From the NCBI GenBank assembly GCA_036925085.1, contig JAUPFP010000005.1:7029855-7093854 (forward strand): a DNA stretch of 64,000 nucleotides, read 5' to 3'. The position numbers were made by a program, and so were the translations under genes. Positions 29,401 through 42,200 of the stretch are shown in pieces. Under the pieces are notes generated by a model that was not told the DNA's origin, searched no databases, and saw only the letters and a program-made list of their open reading frames with translations. Each line of letters begins with the position of its first letter. The first letter of the stretch is position 1. The DNA is from Brachycybe producta (taxonomy: Eukaryota; Arthropoda; Diplopoda; Playtdesmida; Andrognathidae).

Positions 29401-32400
29401 AATAATGTATCAATGTGCAGTGATGCAGCTTAAGATGTATTGTTAGAAAAATCTATGAATCCCATAAAAAAATACATTTTTCTAGAAGTTTTGAAGATAT
29501 ACAACTTTAGAAAAGGCCTGGCCATAATGATGCGCATTTGTTCATGTAAAAAAGAGTTCAAAATTTAACATAAATAATATATTATTGAGTATAAACCTCT
29601 ATACTGTATAAGTACTAACAAATCTTTTTCTCGAGGAATGGTGCCTGCAATTTTGAGTTTTGCAGATTGTGTTTGACAGTTGCACGGAATGTATTCTGTA
29701 TTTCTGCACTATGTTATGTATTTCTGCAGAATGCATTCTGTATGTCTGCAGAATGCATTCTGCATGTCTGTGTTTCGCATTTCTGCAGAATGTGTTCTGC
29801 ATTTCTTATAGATATTCTGACTGCAGAATGCGTTCTGCATTTCTGCAGAATGCGTTCTGCATTTCTGCAGAATGTAGTAGGTGTTCCTTTCTACAGTTCT
29901 AAGAATTGTATTTTCATTTCTCCAAATCAGGCAGATTTCTTTTGGAATTTTGCAGTTTTTTTATGTCATTTATCAAAGATAGTTCAATGAGGATTTACAA
30001 AATGGTGCTGACATACCTTTTGACCTCAAGGTCTTTATTTGATCTTACTATAGGACAACGTTTTACTTGAAAATTGTTCAGTTACTGTAGTTTCTTGTAA
30101 TAAACTATATATATACATTTCTCTAACCAAGAGTCAATATGTGACATTCCGTGCTCAGACAAACATTATGAATTACATTATGGCCACCAAAGTAGTGCAA
30201 GTTTTTTTACAGTAGTCTTGTTGTCATCACCAGAACTATAAAAATGTCATTGTAGACTACCAGGATGTTGGTGAAACTTTTTTTGCGAATAGAAGTTTTT
30301 CTCAAAGACATAAGTTAGGCTAGACAATTTTAATGCTCTTTACTAAAATTAACATTAGATTGCATCAACCGTGCTAATTGTTTTCTATTAAAACAAATGC
30401 AAGTATACAGAATAACTTAGTTTTATTACAAAAATAAAAGGGTTTAATGGTACTTGTTGAAAATTAAAATTATCATAGACATAGCCTTATGCTAATCAGT
30501 CAGATTTTTTTTTTGCAAGCAACTTAAATGGATTGCAAAAAGTTAGACACTAGAAGATTGAATATATTCATGGTGTTTTTATTTAAAGAAACGTTTGGCG
30601 ACATGTTTTAAATGACCAAACATGTTTTCTGCTTAGTCATTTCCTAGACTAGCATCGATGAACTTAGCGAACTGTAACCTCTAACTCTTTTTTTTTATTT
30701 TAAAAAGAATTTTGCTTGAATTGTGATACAAGTAAAAAAAATCTTCGATTTTGAGATGATTGTGAAAATTGACTCACGATGAAGTACTGTAACAGTAATA
30801 TTAACAGAAATAACGACACAAGTGTAACTCAATTATTAGGCCTATACACTTAATAATTGTTCGAATTATATGTAAATGTAATCACGATATATAAGTAAAG
30901 AATTTTAATTCAAAAACTTCCGCTGAAAAATGAAGTTATTTTGTATTGTGTCACTTTCTTTTGCAAATGAGCTATTTGTGGTTTGTTTTATTTATTATTT
31001 TTTTAAATAATTCTTCTAGTTTTTAACAAACTTTTTTTTTCTTGAAGTTGATTCTTAAATGACTATAATTTTGATCGTTTCGTCTATGGTTAGCAACAAC
31101 TTGTCTAAGGTTTCAGAAACATATAGCTTCATAAAAGAATATATAGACCTCATTGGTTAGAAAGTTTCTTTTATTTTATGGTTTTTCTTATGGGAAAGAA
31201 AAACTGTAAATCAATTACTGACAGCATGAAATAATGTCTAAAAAGACCTTGTCCACAAACTACAATATTTGTTTGTTTTTACTTGAAGAAGTCCCGTTGA
31301 GAAGAAAAAGAAATTTATTTTTGTGTGGCATTTGGTGATTATGTTCTAAAATTTCAACCATTCTTACTATATCTTAAAATTATTAATATCATTCACATTA
31401 TATTAGGCAGGGTTTTTTTCCTTTCTCTTTTTTTTTCTCTCTCTCTCTCTCTATCACATCGAGTTGTGCATGTTATGAATAAGTAATTATTTCACAATTA
31501 AAAATTAAGACATTTTCCTCGTTAAGATTGACAATTTTCTCGCAAAACGCCCTAATTTATAAATGCTAATTTCCTTATTCCTGTCAAAATGTTCATCGTA
31601 AATTTTCAGTTGGTAAAATTTTTAGATTTGTAGGCAACAGAGTAGATTTGTATCTTTGCCGCCACTATTTTTTTTTTTTCATTTGGTCCACACCCTGACA
31701 AAAAAAAAACCTCCCAAGAGTCTAAATTTAGGCACGCGTGTCTTCCTCTTCTCTCTCATTTATATGTAAAGTAGGCCGTTTTAACCTATGGGCCTGTAAA
31801 TGCTCGCTAATAGACATTTGTGGCCTATAGAGTGAAAAGCTCAGGGACGCATAAATAAGGGCGCAAATCAACTAAAATGACAATACTAAGGCGGCCCAAG
31901 ATTTATTCTTACATCAAGCGCAAAGCTCAGTGTCGCAGAAATTAAAAGTGCAAAATAACAAGAATGATAATACTAAGTTGGCGCCAAGTTTATTCTTGCA
32001 TCAGGTGCACAGTTCAGAGTTTAGTTTTTCCATTGACATTTCATGAAAAAATATTTTCGCCTTTTCAAAACAGCATAAAAACGTTTATTTTTTAAAGATA
32101 TCATTATGAAAACGACTTTTAGCATTATCACCGACTAGTCTAGTTTCTAAAACACTTTGAATTTTTTTGCAATGTTTCTCCTGAAAAAACGTTCGCTTGA
32201 AAAAATATAAATTTTCGCAAAACCGCAAGTGAGTGAAAAGAAATCCCATAGAACATAATAGCCATGCAGGCGCGCCATCCGAGAATGGGGGAGGGAGAAG
32301 CGAAAACAAAAATATCTATTCAGTCACCTTAACAGCCAGATGTGCGTGTGCAATCTGCACATGCTTAGCTGAGAGCTATCATATCATACCCTACAGTGTA

Positions 32401-33158
32401 TGGGCCGGTGCCCACTGCCCAGGATGTCCAAGATGCAGTTGTGGCAGACAGCTCGGAGTAGAAATTCTCGCTTAACATTTGCACTTAGGCATATTCTCAA
32501 GGGATTAACTTGACAGGAAGTTGACACAACTGAGCTGCATAATTCACCTCATGAACTAAAGTAGCACAACGGTGTACTTGACTACTAAATATTACCTATT
32601 TTGATTTATAGATTGAATATGGGGAAAAAATGTAAATGAAGTTTTGAATTAAGTTGCATTTTGTTGTTCAAAATATATTTAAAGATTAATACATCTAAAT
32701 TGTAAAACAAAATGTATTTTTATAGTGGAGAGTGTTTTGTGTTAATTTAAGTTTGTGCATTCAAAATGGAAAAGGGTTGCTGATTTGGCTTTTCGCTCGC
32801 AGAAACATAATTATCTAGTTTTTATGTGCATCGCCTAAGGTACAAGATTTTTATATAAACCTACGACTTTCTTTAAAAATCTACCGAATCAAAATTAATT
32901 TTCACCTTCTAGTTTGACCTAATGGAAGCAGCCCATTGTAGAAGAATTTCAATAGTTGCTCAATTATTTAAAAAAGGTTGGAAATCTTTGACTAATGTAA
33001 ACCTGCTCTATTGAAATGCTTCTTCCACTTGGCATGAAAAACGATTATCTATGGTCACACAGGATTTATTCATTGCAATCTCTCTTTCTATAACATTGCG
33101 TGTCAAACTGCAACCTCTTTTTTTAAATATAATTTTAATTGAAATTGCTGATGACATC

Positions 33159-33244
<86 letters not shown>

Positions 33245-36200
33245 TTTATAGACGTGACGCCGGTTTTTCAGCCACTGTCATAAATTTCCTATTGAATTAT
33301 GACAACCCACAAAACTGATTTAATACATGTATATTTTGTCGCCGAATTTTAAGTGAATGAGTCCAACTTTCTCGCTTATTAGTGATACGATTTTGATCTT
33401 GGTGTCCGACCTTGTTCATATTATAATGTCAATCGTTGACTGGCGACTCATTGCTAATAGCAAACGGCGCCAAAAATTTAACTATGTAACTTTTCCTGTT
33501 TAAATTCTAATAATGCCGTATGGGTTTCTCATATGAAAATGTTCGGTGCAATCTTGTTTAAGTGGTCATCCCATTGGTAATACATACAAATTAATTCGTT
33601 AAACAGCGCGACCACTGACCATAATGTATGGATACCTCTAATAAAGATTGTTGCTTTGCTTTGTCTCATATTAGCCCAAGAACCTGAGGTTGTACCCATT
33701 TAAAACGATTTCATCTCAAACGATGTTGAGGGTTGGAGGTGGAAGTTAGCTATTAGGGGATTACATAGGAGTACAAAGTGTTCCGACACTTTGCTCCAAA
33801 GTCCAAATTAACATAATCTTATATTCTCCACTACCAGCATATTCGAACAACATTGACTAGAAGCAATGTTAGCCTCCACCTCCAACCCTTGTCGTCATTT
33901 GAGATGAAAAACATCGACTCTGATATAGGTAATATATTACTTTTATTGATTTTCTCACAATTGCAAGAAATCGTGAGGTAATAATACACATTTTAAATTT
34001 TACATTTTACAACATACATGTATGATACAAGCCTTTAATTCTGTCTTTCTTTGGTGGCGCGATAACTGGACGTAACTCTTAACTTTAATAAAAGTTATTA
34101 AAGTTTTGTTAAAAACTAGAACAGTATGATGTAAAGCATATTTTTATGAATTGTTTTTCTCAAGCTTCTCGCAGTTTTAATTTTTTTAATTTTAATTTGA
34201 AATAAAAATTGTGCAAAAAAACGTAACGACTTAAAGTTTACAATCCAATACAGTATTTAAAATAACCAACTGTACTGCTCCTCAATGTACTACAATTTTT
34301 AAAATTTTATAATTTTCATTCAGCCATATAAAGCTTATCTGGAAAGATATTTTCGTGAAAATATTTTTAGCAGATTCACGTCCTAACAAACCTGGTTTCT
34401 TTTTCATTTGCGTTTTAAAAAAGTGTGTTCTTTATTTTATAAGTTTGAATTGTTTTATCAAATTTATTGGTGAGACATCTTAAACTGTTTTAAGTAATTT
34501 TTTTTATGAAAGAAGTTGGCATAAAAAGTAGTTAGAAAAAGAAACATTGTTAAAGAAGTGGAAATTTATTGATGTATTTAACGGGTATTTTCATAGTACG
34601 GATAATTACAAAGAGTTTTATGCTCTAGTTAGTTGCTCTTTTTCTTTAAAAAAAAATTGCCAATGTTGCATACAGACTAAATGTTATCCGAGTTACCACA
34701 TGAATGTTTTATTGGCGGGTGATTTTAAAGAATTGCCATTTTAGGACCTCAAACTTAGACAGTCAGGCATTCTTCTTGCCTTAAATAGTGAAATCTGTAA
34801 TATGGTAGTTGTCTGCAAATGATATGAATGGCGCGACTGTCTCTCTTTTTTGTGTTCTCATTTTTATAGGCCTATATTTATATATATATAAAAAAATCTT
34901 GAACAGTATTTTTTTCCATTAAAAATGTTAGCCACTTTTCTGAGCGTACAAAAAAAATGTATCAAGTGCAATTGGTCCGAGAGGAAGGAATAGAAATGCT
35001 GAGCCAAAAAAAAAAAATAAAAAAAATAAGATGCTTTGCATTCAAATCAAAATTTCAAATTGGCCAGTTTTTAGAATATACAAAGTCAGTGTACTTTTAG
35101 GTACACTATAACAATTTGGTTAAGAAATTAATCCGTGGCCACCCAGCACGCATTGAAAAAGCGGATTAATTTGACACTATGTTGCCCCTCACCCCTCTCA
35201 ACACTTTATCACAATGATATAAGAGAATACAATTCATTTCTTTCTTTTTTTTTGACAGACTTTTTTGTGCTTGGAATTTTTTTTTGTAGGTCTATTGCCA
35301 GTTTACATTCTAACGTAGCTTTATGGAGGGCTCCAAGTATCTCATTTCAAAAGATTTTAATATAGAAGAGAAGCTAGAGAATGAGATTGATCAATGGTTG
35401 TTGATGGTGGGTGGTATTTTGTTGTAAATAGTCTACTTACGAGTTTATGACATCGACTCTCTTTAATAGTTAGTTTGTACATGAAATTTTATGGGTCGAT
35501 TATATGTCTGTATTAATTTGTGAAGTTTAGTAGCCTTTATTACTTCCAACTATATATATATTACAAGGATTTAATTAAGGTCACTGTACTTTATTCAGAA
35601 ATTTGTATGCAAGAAAATTTGTGAGGCAACAACAGTTTCTGATTGTGTTGGATTTATCTCAGAACGACAATTTTTGTTGCTTTGTGTAGGGACTGACTGT
35701 CAGCTTTTCATAACACCAGCAGCATTTACATATTGTATGCAATGGTATGCATCTATTTATGAGGAAATTTAAGATGCATTATTTATGGTTTAGACCAAAA
35801 TTTTTATGCAAATAAAAATTCACAAATGTGCAAAATTGTTTAAAATGTTTTTTTTTTGCAAATAGAAAATAAACCCCTAAAATGCAAAATATGCTGAAAA
35901 TTGTATTATGCAAATAAAAGTGTATATTATATAGCAAAAGCACCATTAATTAAACATCTGGAGTAAGTAATAGCTATTATTATTAGAAGCAATAACAGGC
36001 AATGCGAAATAAAAACTGAAGTGTAAACCGTTTAACACAAAAAATCGAATATCCAGTATTATATCCAGATTATACAGTTCCTTAGAATAACATGTTACAT
36101 ATATATTCCAATTATAATGTAAAAGTAGAAAAGCAGAAAATAAATAATTACAACAAAATTTTGTTGTCTAATTTTCATATCGTTGGGTCCTATAATTCAA

Positions 36201-39200
36201 ATAGGATGCAACACTTTCTGCAGTTGCACTAACTAATTTATTATTTATTGTTGGCAAGCTAAGTCAAAATTTGTTTATGTAATAAATGGATGCCCCATTT
36301 ATAAAAATAAGAATAATTCCTTTTTCATTTATTTATTTATTTATTTTTGTTAAAAAATAGTTTAAAAAATATGAATCGTTTTTTGCTTAACTTCTAAATC
36401 TGGTTGCAGCTTTTTATGCTAGAAACTATGACATTTATACTATTTTAACTTTTAACACTATTTAATTTTGTTGTGTTTTTTTCCTCATAAAAATAGTTTG
36501 TTTAGATGTTTTTTTTAAAAAAAAAATAGTTCAAAGATTTATTTTGAGTTTCAACTTTTCAAAATAGTTATTTTTTTACCTTGAAAGACGAGGTTTATGT
36601 CCTTTTTTTTGCTAATATTGCTCACTAATTATTTATTGATTTGTTTCTTTATTTGACACCCAATGAAAGTTAACTTTACTACAAAATTCTTTTAAAAAAA
36701 TCTGTTAGCTGTTTGAGACGATTTTTTTCAATCGAAAAAAAGGGCAAATAATATTTATATTAATAAAATGGTGTTTTCTGTGGTAAAATTAGAAGAAAAA
36801 AATTGATGCTGCATTTATGGTTGTCATGACAACCGTCTTGATTGACAGATGCCTAGAAATGTTGTACGACACGGTTGCTGGCGCCATGAACTCCGCGCCC
36901 TAAGGACAGAAAAAGAAAAATATGTTCATGAAGAAAAGTTTATGGAGTCGATAATATGGAGAAGTTTGACAACTCTTGGCGCCATCAACCAATTACTGAT
37001 TGGAGAAAAATACTTTTTTTGTTTATCAAGGCACCCTAGAATTGTTATTAATATATAGGCCTTATAGGGGGTGGGGTGAGGGTTACATATGGGTGACATT
37101 TTTTTTTCTATACAAAAATGTCGGATATTTCAAAGATAACCAATTTTAATGTCAACTTTTTGTCTTTGTAGAAAAAAAAAATACATTTTTGCTTTCATTG
37201 ATTCAAATTTCTTTTGCTTCAATAGAAAAAATGACCCATTTTCTTTTTAAATTTAGACATAAGACTTTAGATATAACCTATATATTAATATTTTACTATA
37301 TAATTATAGAAATTATGGGGACGTTCATAAATTGCATCAATAAAGTTATTGTTTTGAAATCCCTTTTAAATCTCAATAGTATTTTACTTTATAAAAAAAG
37401 TTTTTGTACTTTGATATTTATTTCATTTTTATACTGTTTGCCATCACAAGTTTACAAGTGTAGTTATTTAGATGTGGAGCATTTGTCCTGGAAGTTTTGT
37501 TAAATGTGTCCTCCAACTACCAATTACAGTAAGAAAGTGGTCATTCAATAATATTTAACAAAATATCTAAATTAAATTTTTGTTAAAATGTGTTAAAATA
37601 TAAAATTTACTCTAAAGCCCATTTTACACCATCTAGTATGTTTTAAACATTTGTGTGAATTAAATGATGACAGTTTCCTTCAATGATTTGGAAATGATTT
37701 GGATTTAAAATAAAATGTATAAATGAATTTATAAGTATCAATCGGCGGTTATACACAAGTAAAAGTATTTGAACGTTTTTATCGTATATAGCTTTGTAAA
37801 TTACATAAGAATCATGGTGATCCTGAAAAACGCTCTAATATAGATGTGATCATTTAAGAAAAATAGAACATCTTCTAAATTAATGAACACATGCAATGTC
37901 ACCTTTATAAATTAATTTATATATTTATTGAAGACATAATTGATGGTGTATAACGGGCTTAAGTGTTTAAGTCTTTTTGATTCTGACATACATTTATATA
38001 TAAACAATTGAAATGTTTATCAAATAAATATTCCTTTTATTATTTGAAGTAATTATAGGTAATTTAAAAAAAAAACATCAGTTCAATACTACATATTAAA
38101 AAGTCTTGAATCACCCTGTATATATTATGAACACAACTTTGTTTCTCTGAAATATTGAATAACCAGAGTTTTATTCCAGTGTTCTATTTCATTTGCATAA
38201 CTTGAGTAGTAGCAACGTAGGTATTATGTTACACTGTAATATGGCTACCAGTAAATAAATTGGTACTCATTACAGTGTGTAACCGGAAACTGTATGTAAT
38301 GATGACGTCAGCATAACATAGTTATATGTTGAGGTCAACATTTATAGTACCATTTTTTTTTTCATGTTTTAGATAATATCAATATTCACCAATGCAACGC
38401 AATAACATTGTTGTTGACATCATTTATGGATGGCACCTTATTATTACAAACCCATTAATTTCACTTTAAACATTCTTGATAAAATAAATATTCTCGGAAA
38501 CACTCGTGACATTTTCTACACGATTTCTATTGACGACCATCATTATTATTCAGTATGTTAGTTGCACAAATTTATTGCCTGTTTCTTGTCCACTGTAAAA
38601 AAAAGTTGTTGGTCAGAATTTAAACAGTTGTGACGTGCACAATTGCATGTAATCACAAATGCATTCTTATTTTTTTAAACAGTTAACACCTTATACATGT
38701 AGTGTCAATTAGACAGACATAAATCCAATGGGCTTGTTCGGGTTTGGACTTCAATTTAAAAAAAAATCATGGGCTTCATAGGAAATTTTATGGGCCTGGT
38801 AGTTTTTGTGGGTTTCATGTGTCTGGTGTTATTATAACCCTCTTGGGAATTGTGAGCCTGGCCTTGTTTCATGGGCCACATGTGTTTTGAATGCTAGCCT
38901 GGGTCATATTTTGCTCCCTTTTCCCTCCTCTTCCATGTGATATTTCTTTATCGTTTATTTGTTTATTTGTTACATATCGTTATACTATCTTTTAAGGCGC
39001 CGTATTGGAGGTTGCCTTGAGAACATAAGTCTCGAATAGAAATTATAATAAGTCTATTAAAAAAACTGCGCAACTTTTATGTGTTTTGTACGTGCAACCG
39101 AAAATTTGAGGGGGTCTTTTGTAACAATTTCAAACTGTTATTATGTTTTTTTTATGTTTATTAGATTTGGCTACTGTTGACAAATTTTATCCATACATAG

Positions 39201-42200
39201 TTCATAATCAGTTAATCATTGCGTGATAAATTGATAATATTAATAGTGATAATAATGATAATAATAATGATGTTGATGATGAAACAATAGATGTAACACT
39301 ATTTACTTTTTTCATCTAAATAGGTGAACTTTCTTTACTTTTCAACTTTTTAGTACTTTTGCATCATTCAGTACCAAGAACTTGTTGAGTTTTGTATTTT
39401 TAATCTATTATTGAGACCATAGAGAACTAGTAATTATCTGATTATGTAATATTTATTATAGCAAATTTCGAGATGTTGCAATCTTTATTTGATTAGTTTT
39501 GAATGAAAACACAATTTGTTTTGTAGCCTTGATTTGTTTTTGTTTTTTTTTATGGTGACATATGAGTGTCCACTGCCAAATGGAACAGTTTAGTTACAAT
39601 TGCCTTAAGGTTTTTTTTTCTCTCCATTCTACTCTTCATGTGGATTCACATTACTCAACAAATTATAGTGCAACATTTAAAAAATTATTCTATAGTGGAT
39701 AGCAAGGAGATCTATTTGTTCAATTTGATTATATTCAACAATGTGATGTTTCATTAATCACTGATGAGGCTTATCACTAATTTGCGTACTAGTCAAAATT
39801 ATCAGTGACATTTTATAGGCACATCCCAATAACATTATTCTAGCAGGACTTTAACTTAGAAATATGTCTTTCTATTGGTTGCAAATCTATTGCTTCTATT
39901 ATTTGGTTGCAACAACTTATGCTTCACAAAAAAATACAATTGTTCTATTCTCTACAAAACACCCAAACAAATGATATTGCACAACACGTTGCAAACATGA
40001 TAGTATGTATAAAAACTAAATCTATATAATGTTCCAACAAAGCTTTGCATAATGTGGAATCTACCGTTATACTCAGTTTACCCTATAATGTACTTTTCTT
40101 GAAAAGTATTATAGATTTTAACTAAAGCAAGAAATTAATATTAGAGCCCTTGATGTCGTGGTGTGAGCTTTACCAATGGGCTATCATCACAATGTATTTA
40201 AATAAAGCTAAATAATACACTAAAAGGAAAAGTAGTTTATTGAATGAACATTTTGCTTGAGGAAAGCTACTGCAACAAGCTACTTTTTCTTCCATGTAAA
40301 CGGGGTGCAATTCTTGAATGCAATACAATTTTTAGTTTTTAGGGTCAAACTCAATGATTGCTAAGTTAAAACGAGGACTAAACTCATGAATTTTTGAATG
40401 CATATTTCATGTCAAAGTTGATTACTTTAGCGGCAGCTTTGACCTAACAAAGTGAAAAATTCATTTTTTCTACACAATTATTCTGCACATTCTGCTACCA
40501 ATTGGGTAGCAATTTGTCACAGTTATCAAGCGTTTTAGGCAATGTGCAGAATGCATACAACATCAAGTCAAACTAGAAAATTTTTATTAAACATTTAAGT
40601 ACATTGGCTTTTTATTGTAGGTATTGTGCACATTGCTATAAAAGGTTATTGAGATTTATAAGTCATATAATCAAATTGAATGTTTTTTTTCCAGATTGAC
40701 TAGTGATTGTACAAACTAACTAACATTTTACTTTGGCAATAAGTCTACCAGAAAATGCGTTTTTCAAAGAACCTGGTTACAAACTAGAATTCTGTGGCTA
40801 TAGGTTAAACTGACATTTAGAACTATTCTTGTAGAGACTATAAATCTAGTCTCGGACCGAGTTCTTAGACTGAAAAACGCATTTTTTTTCCGGTTTTTTT
40901 AATAATTATAATCAGCAAGCCGAATAACTAAAAGTGGCATTTAATTCAAGAATAATTGCTTTCTTTATTAAGGTTGAGGGTCATCAGCATTTGGGCGATT
41001 TTGTGGTGGCCTCACCTTGCTACACTGACCCCCACATTTTATATTTAAATGCAAATACAATTCTTAGACTGACAATGTGAGATTAGTAGTTGACTCTAAT
41101 AAAAATACTAACATAGTAAATATTTCAATAAATATCAATCCTAAACGACCTCTTTTCTTCTACCAGAAATTTATTTTCTTGCCGTGTATGTGTGTGTTTT
41201 AGAATTATATTCTTGTCAAATAATTTCAAACCACTTTCAGAAACTTTATTATTGTTTACTTGTTTAAGATTTTGAACAACTTGAACTTTTTGACTTCTTT
41301 CTCTCTATCTCTTTCTTTCTCTTTTTAAATTTCATGATTTTATTGTCCATATTGTACAAGTAGTTAGTATGTACAATAATATAATTTACATGCATTTGAC
41401 AGCTGAACCCCATGCAGTCCACTCATATGTCTGTCTTTACGTGGTGCTTGTAATTTAATCACTGCTTTCATTTCATGGACATTTGTCATTCATTGAATCT
41501 AGTATTTTTTTTAAATTTTATTTTGCAACATAACTTTTGCGAAATTGTTCTTCTAGTTCAAGTACGAACAACAAAACACATTCCTTGTCCCTAGCTTTCT
41601 CTCTCTCCCTTTCTAAATGAACCTATTATGATTTATTCATTCCAATTTTATTTCATGGTCGCATTGCAAATTTCTGCATAAATGAAATTAATCTTCTTAA
41701 TCAACATTTCATTGTTATTTATTTTTGTAGAGTATGCCGCTTTGTTGACCTCAGACCCGACTGTTCCCGTAACCCATGTGCCGACTCTTGGAAGTGCTCG
41801 TTTTGCACTACATCGTCGTAATTTACACTACTCTGTGCTGTATGCTGGGTACGTGCCATTGTTGAATTTTGTTTGAAAAAAAAATTGTTAGTAGCTGAAC
41901 TGCATTTATTTTATTTCAGGCCAGAATCTCCATCCATGATAGCATTCATTGATGAAAAGGGCCACATAATAGAGGAACATGAAGCTCGGTTGATGAGTCA
42001 GTATAATTCAACGTACAAGGCACGTCAAAATACACACAACTTATAAAGCCTATAGTGCAGTCAGTTTTGCACTTGTCGTGAAACATGGTCAATTTGGCTG
42101 TTTTGCAGTTGCAGAAATTGATTTAGAAAGCAAGCAGCAATTCAAAAATATCTCAATATATGCCTGAAGAACATATTAAGGAAGATATACAATTGTTTCT

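Larger units (their letters stand above)
28371..41730 (+). other. CHRD: Chordin intron 3 (13.4 kb, between VWC1 and CHRD1)
   Basis: Phase-1 intron. Contains a compositionally different stretch with open frames (28418-28893), a palindromic 22-bp array (29681-29875), a tandem 86-bp duplication (31836-32008), a long (TA)n tract (33163-33241), inverted-repeat elements (33702-33915, 37613-37961) and foldback fragments (30535-30600, 32070-32175, 34085-34430, 40755-40880). No gene recognised. Confidence 0.85.

Noticed and set aside
32233-32475. Cysteine-rich open frame ([10 protein letters not shown]) in intron 3
   Set aside because: Short, no splice sites in a matching phase, no family recognised; likely chance in a GC-richer patch.
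33051-33251. Open frame of alternating Ile-Tyr
   Set aside because: It is the (TA)n microsatellite read as protein.
36849-37058. Charged open frame in intron 3
   Set aside because: Starts and stops by chance in repeat-like sequence with two GGCGCCAT copies; no recognisable product.
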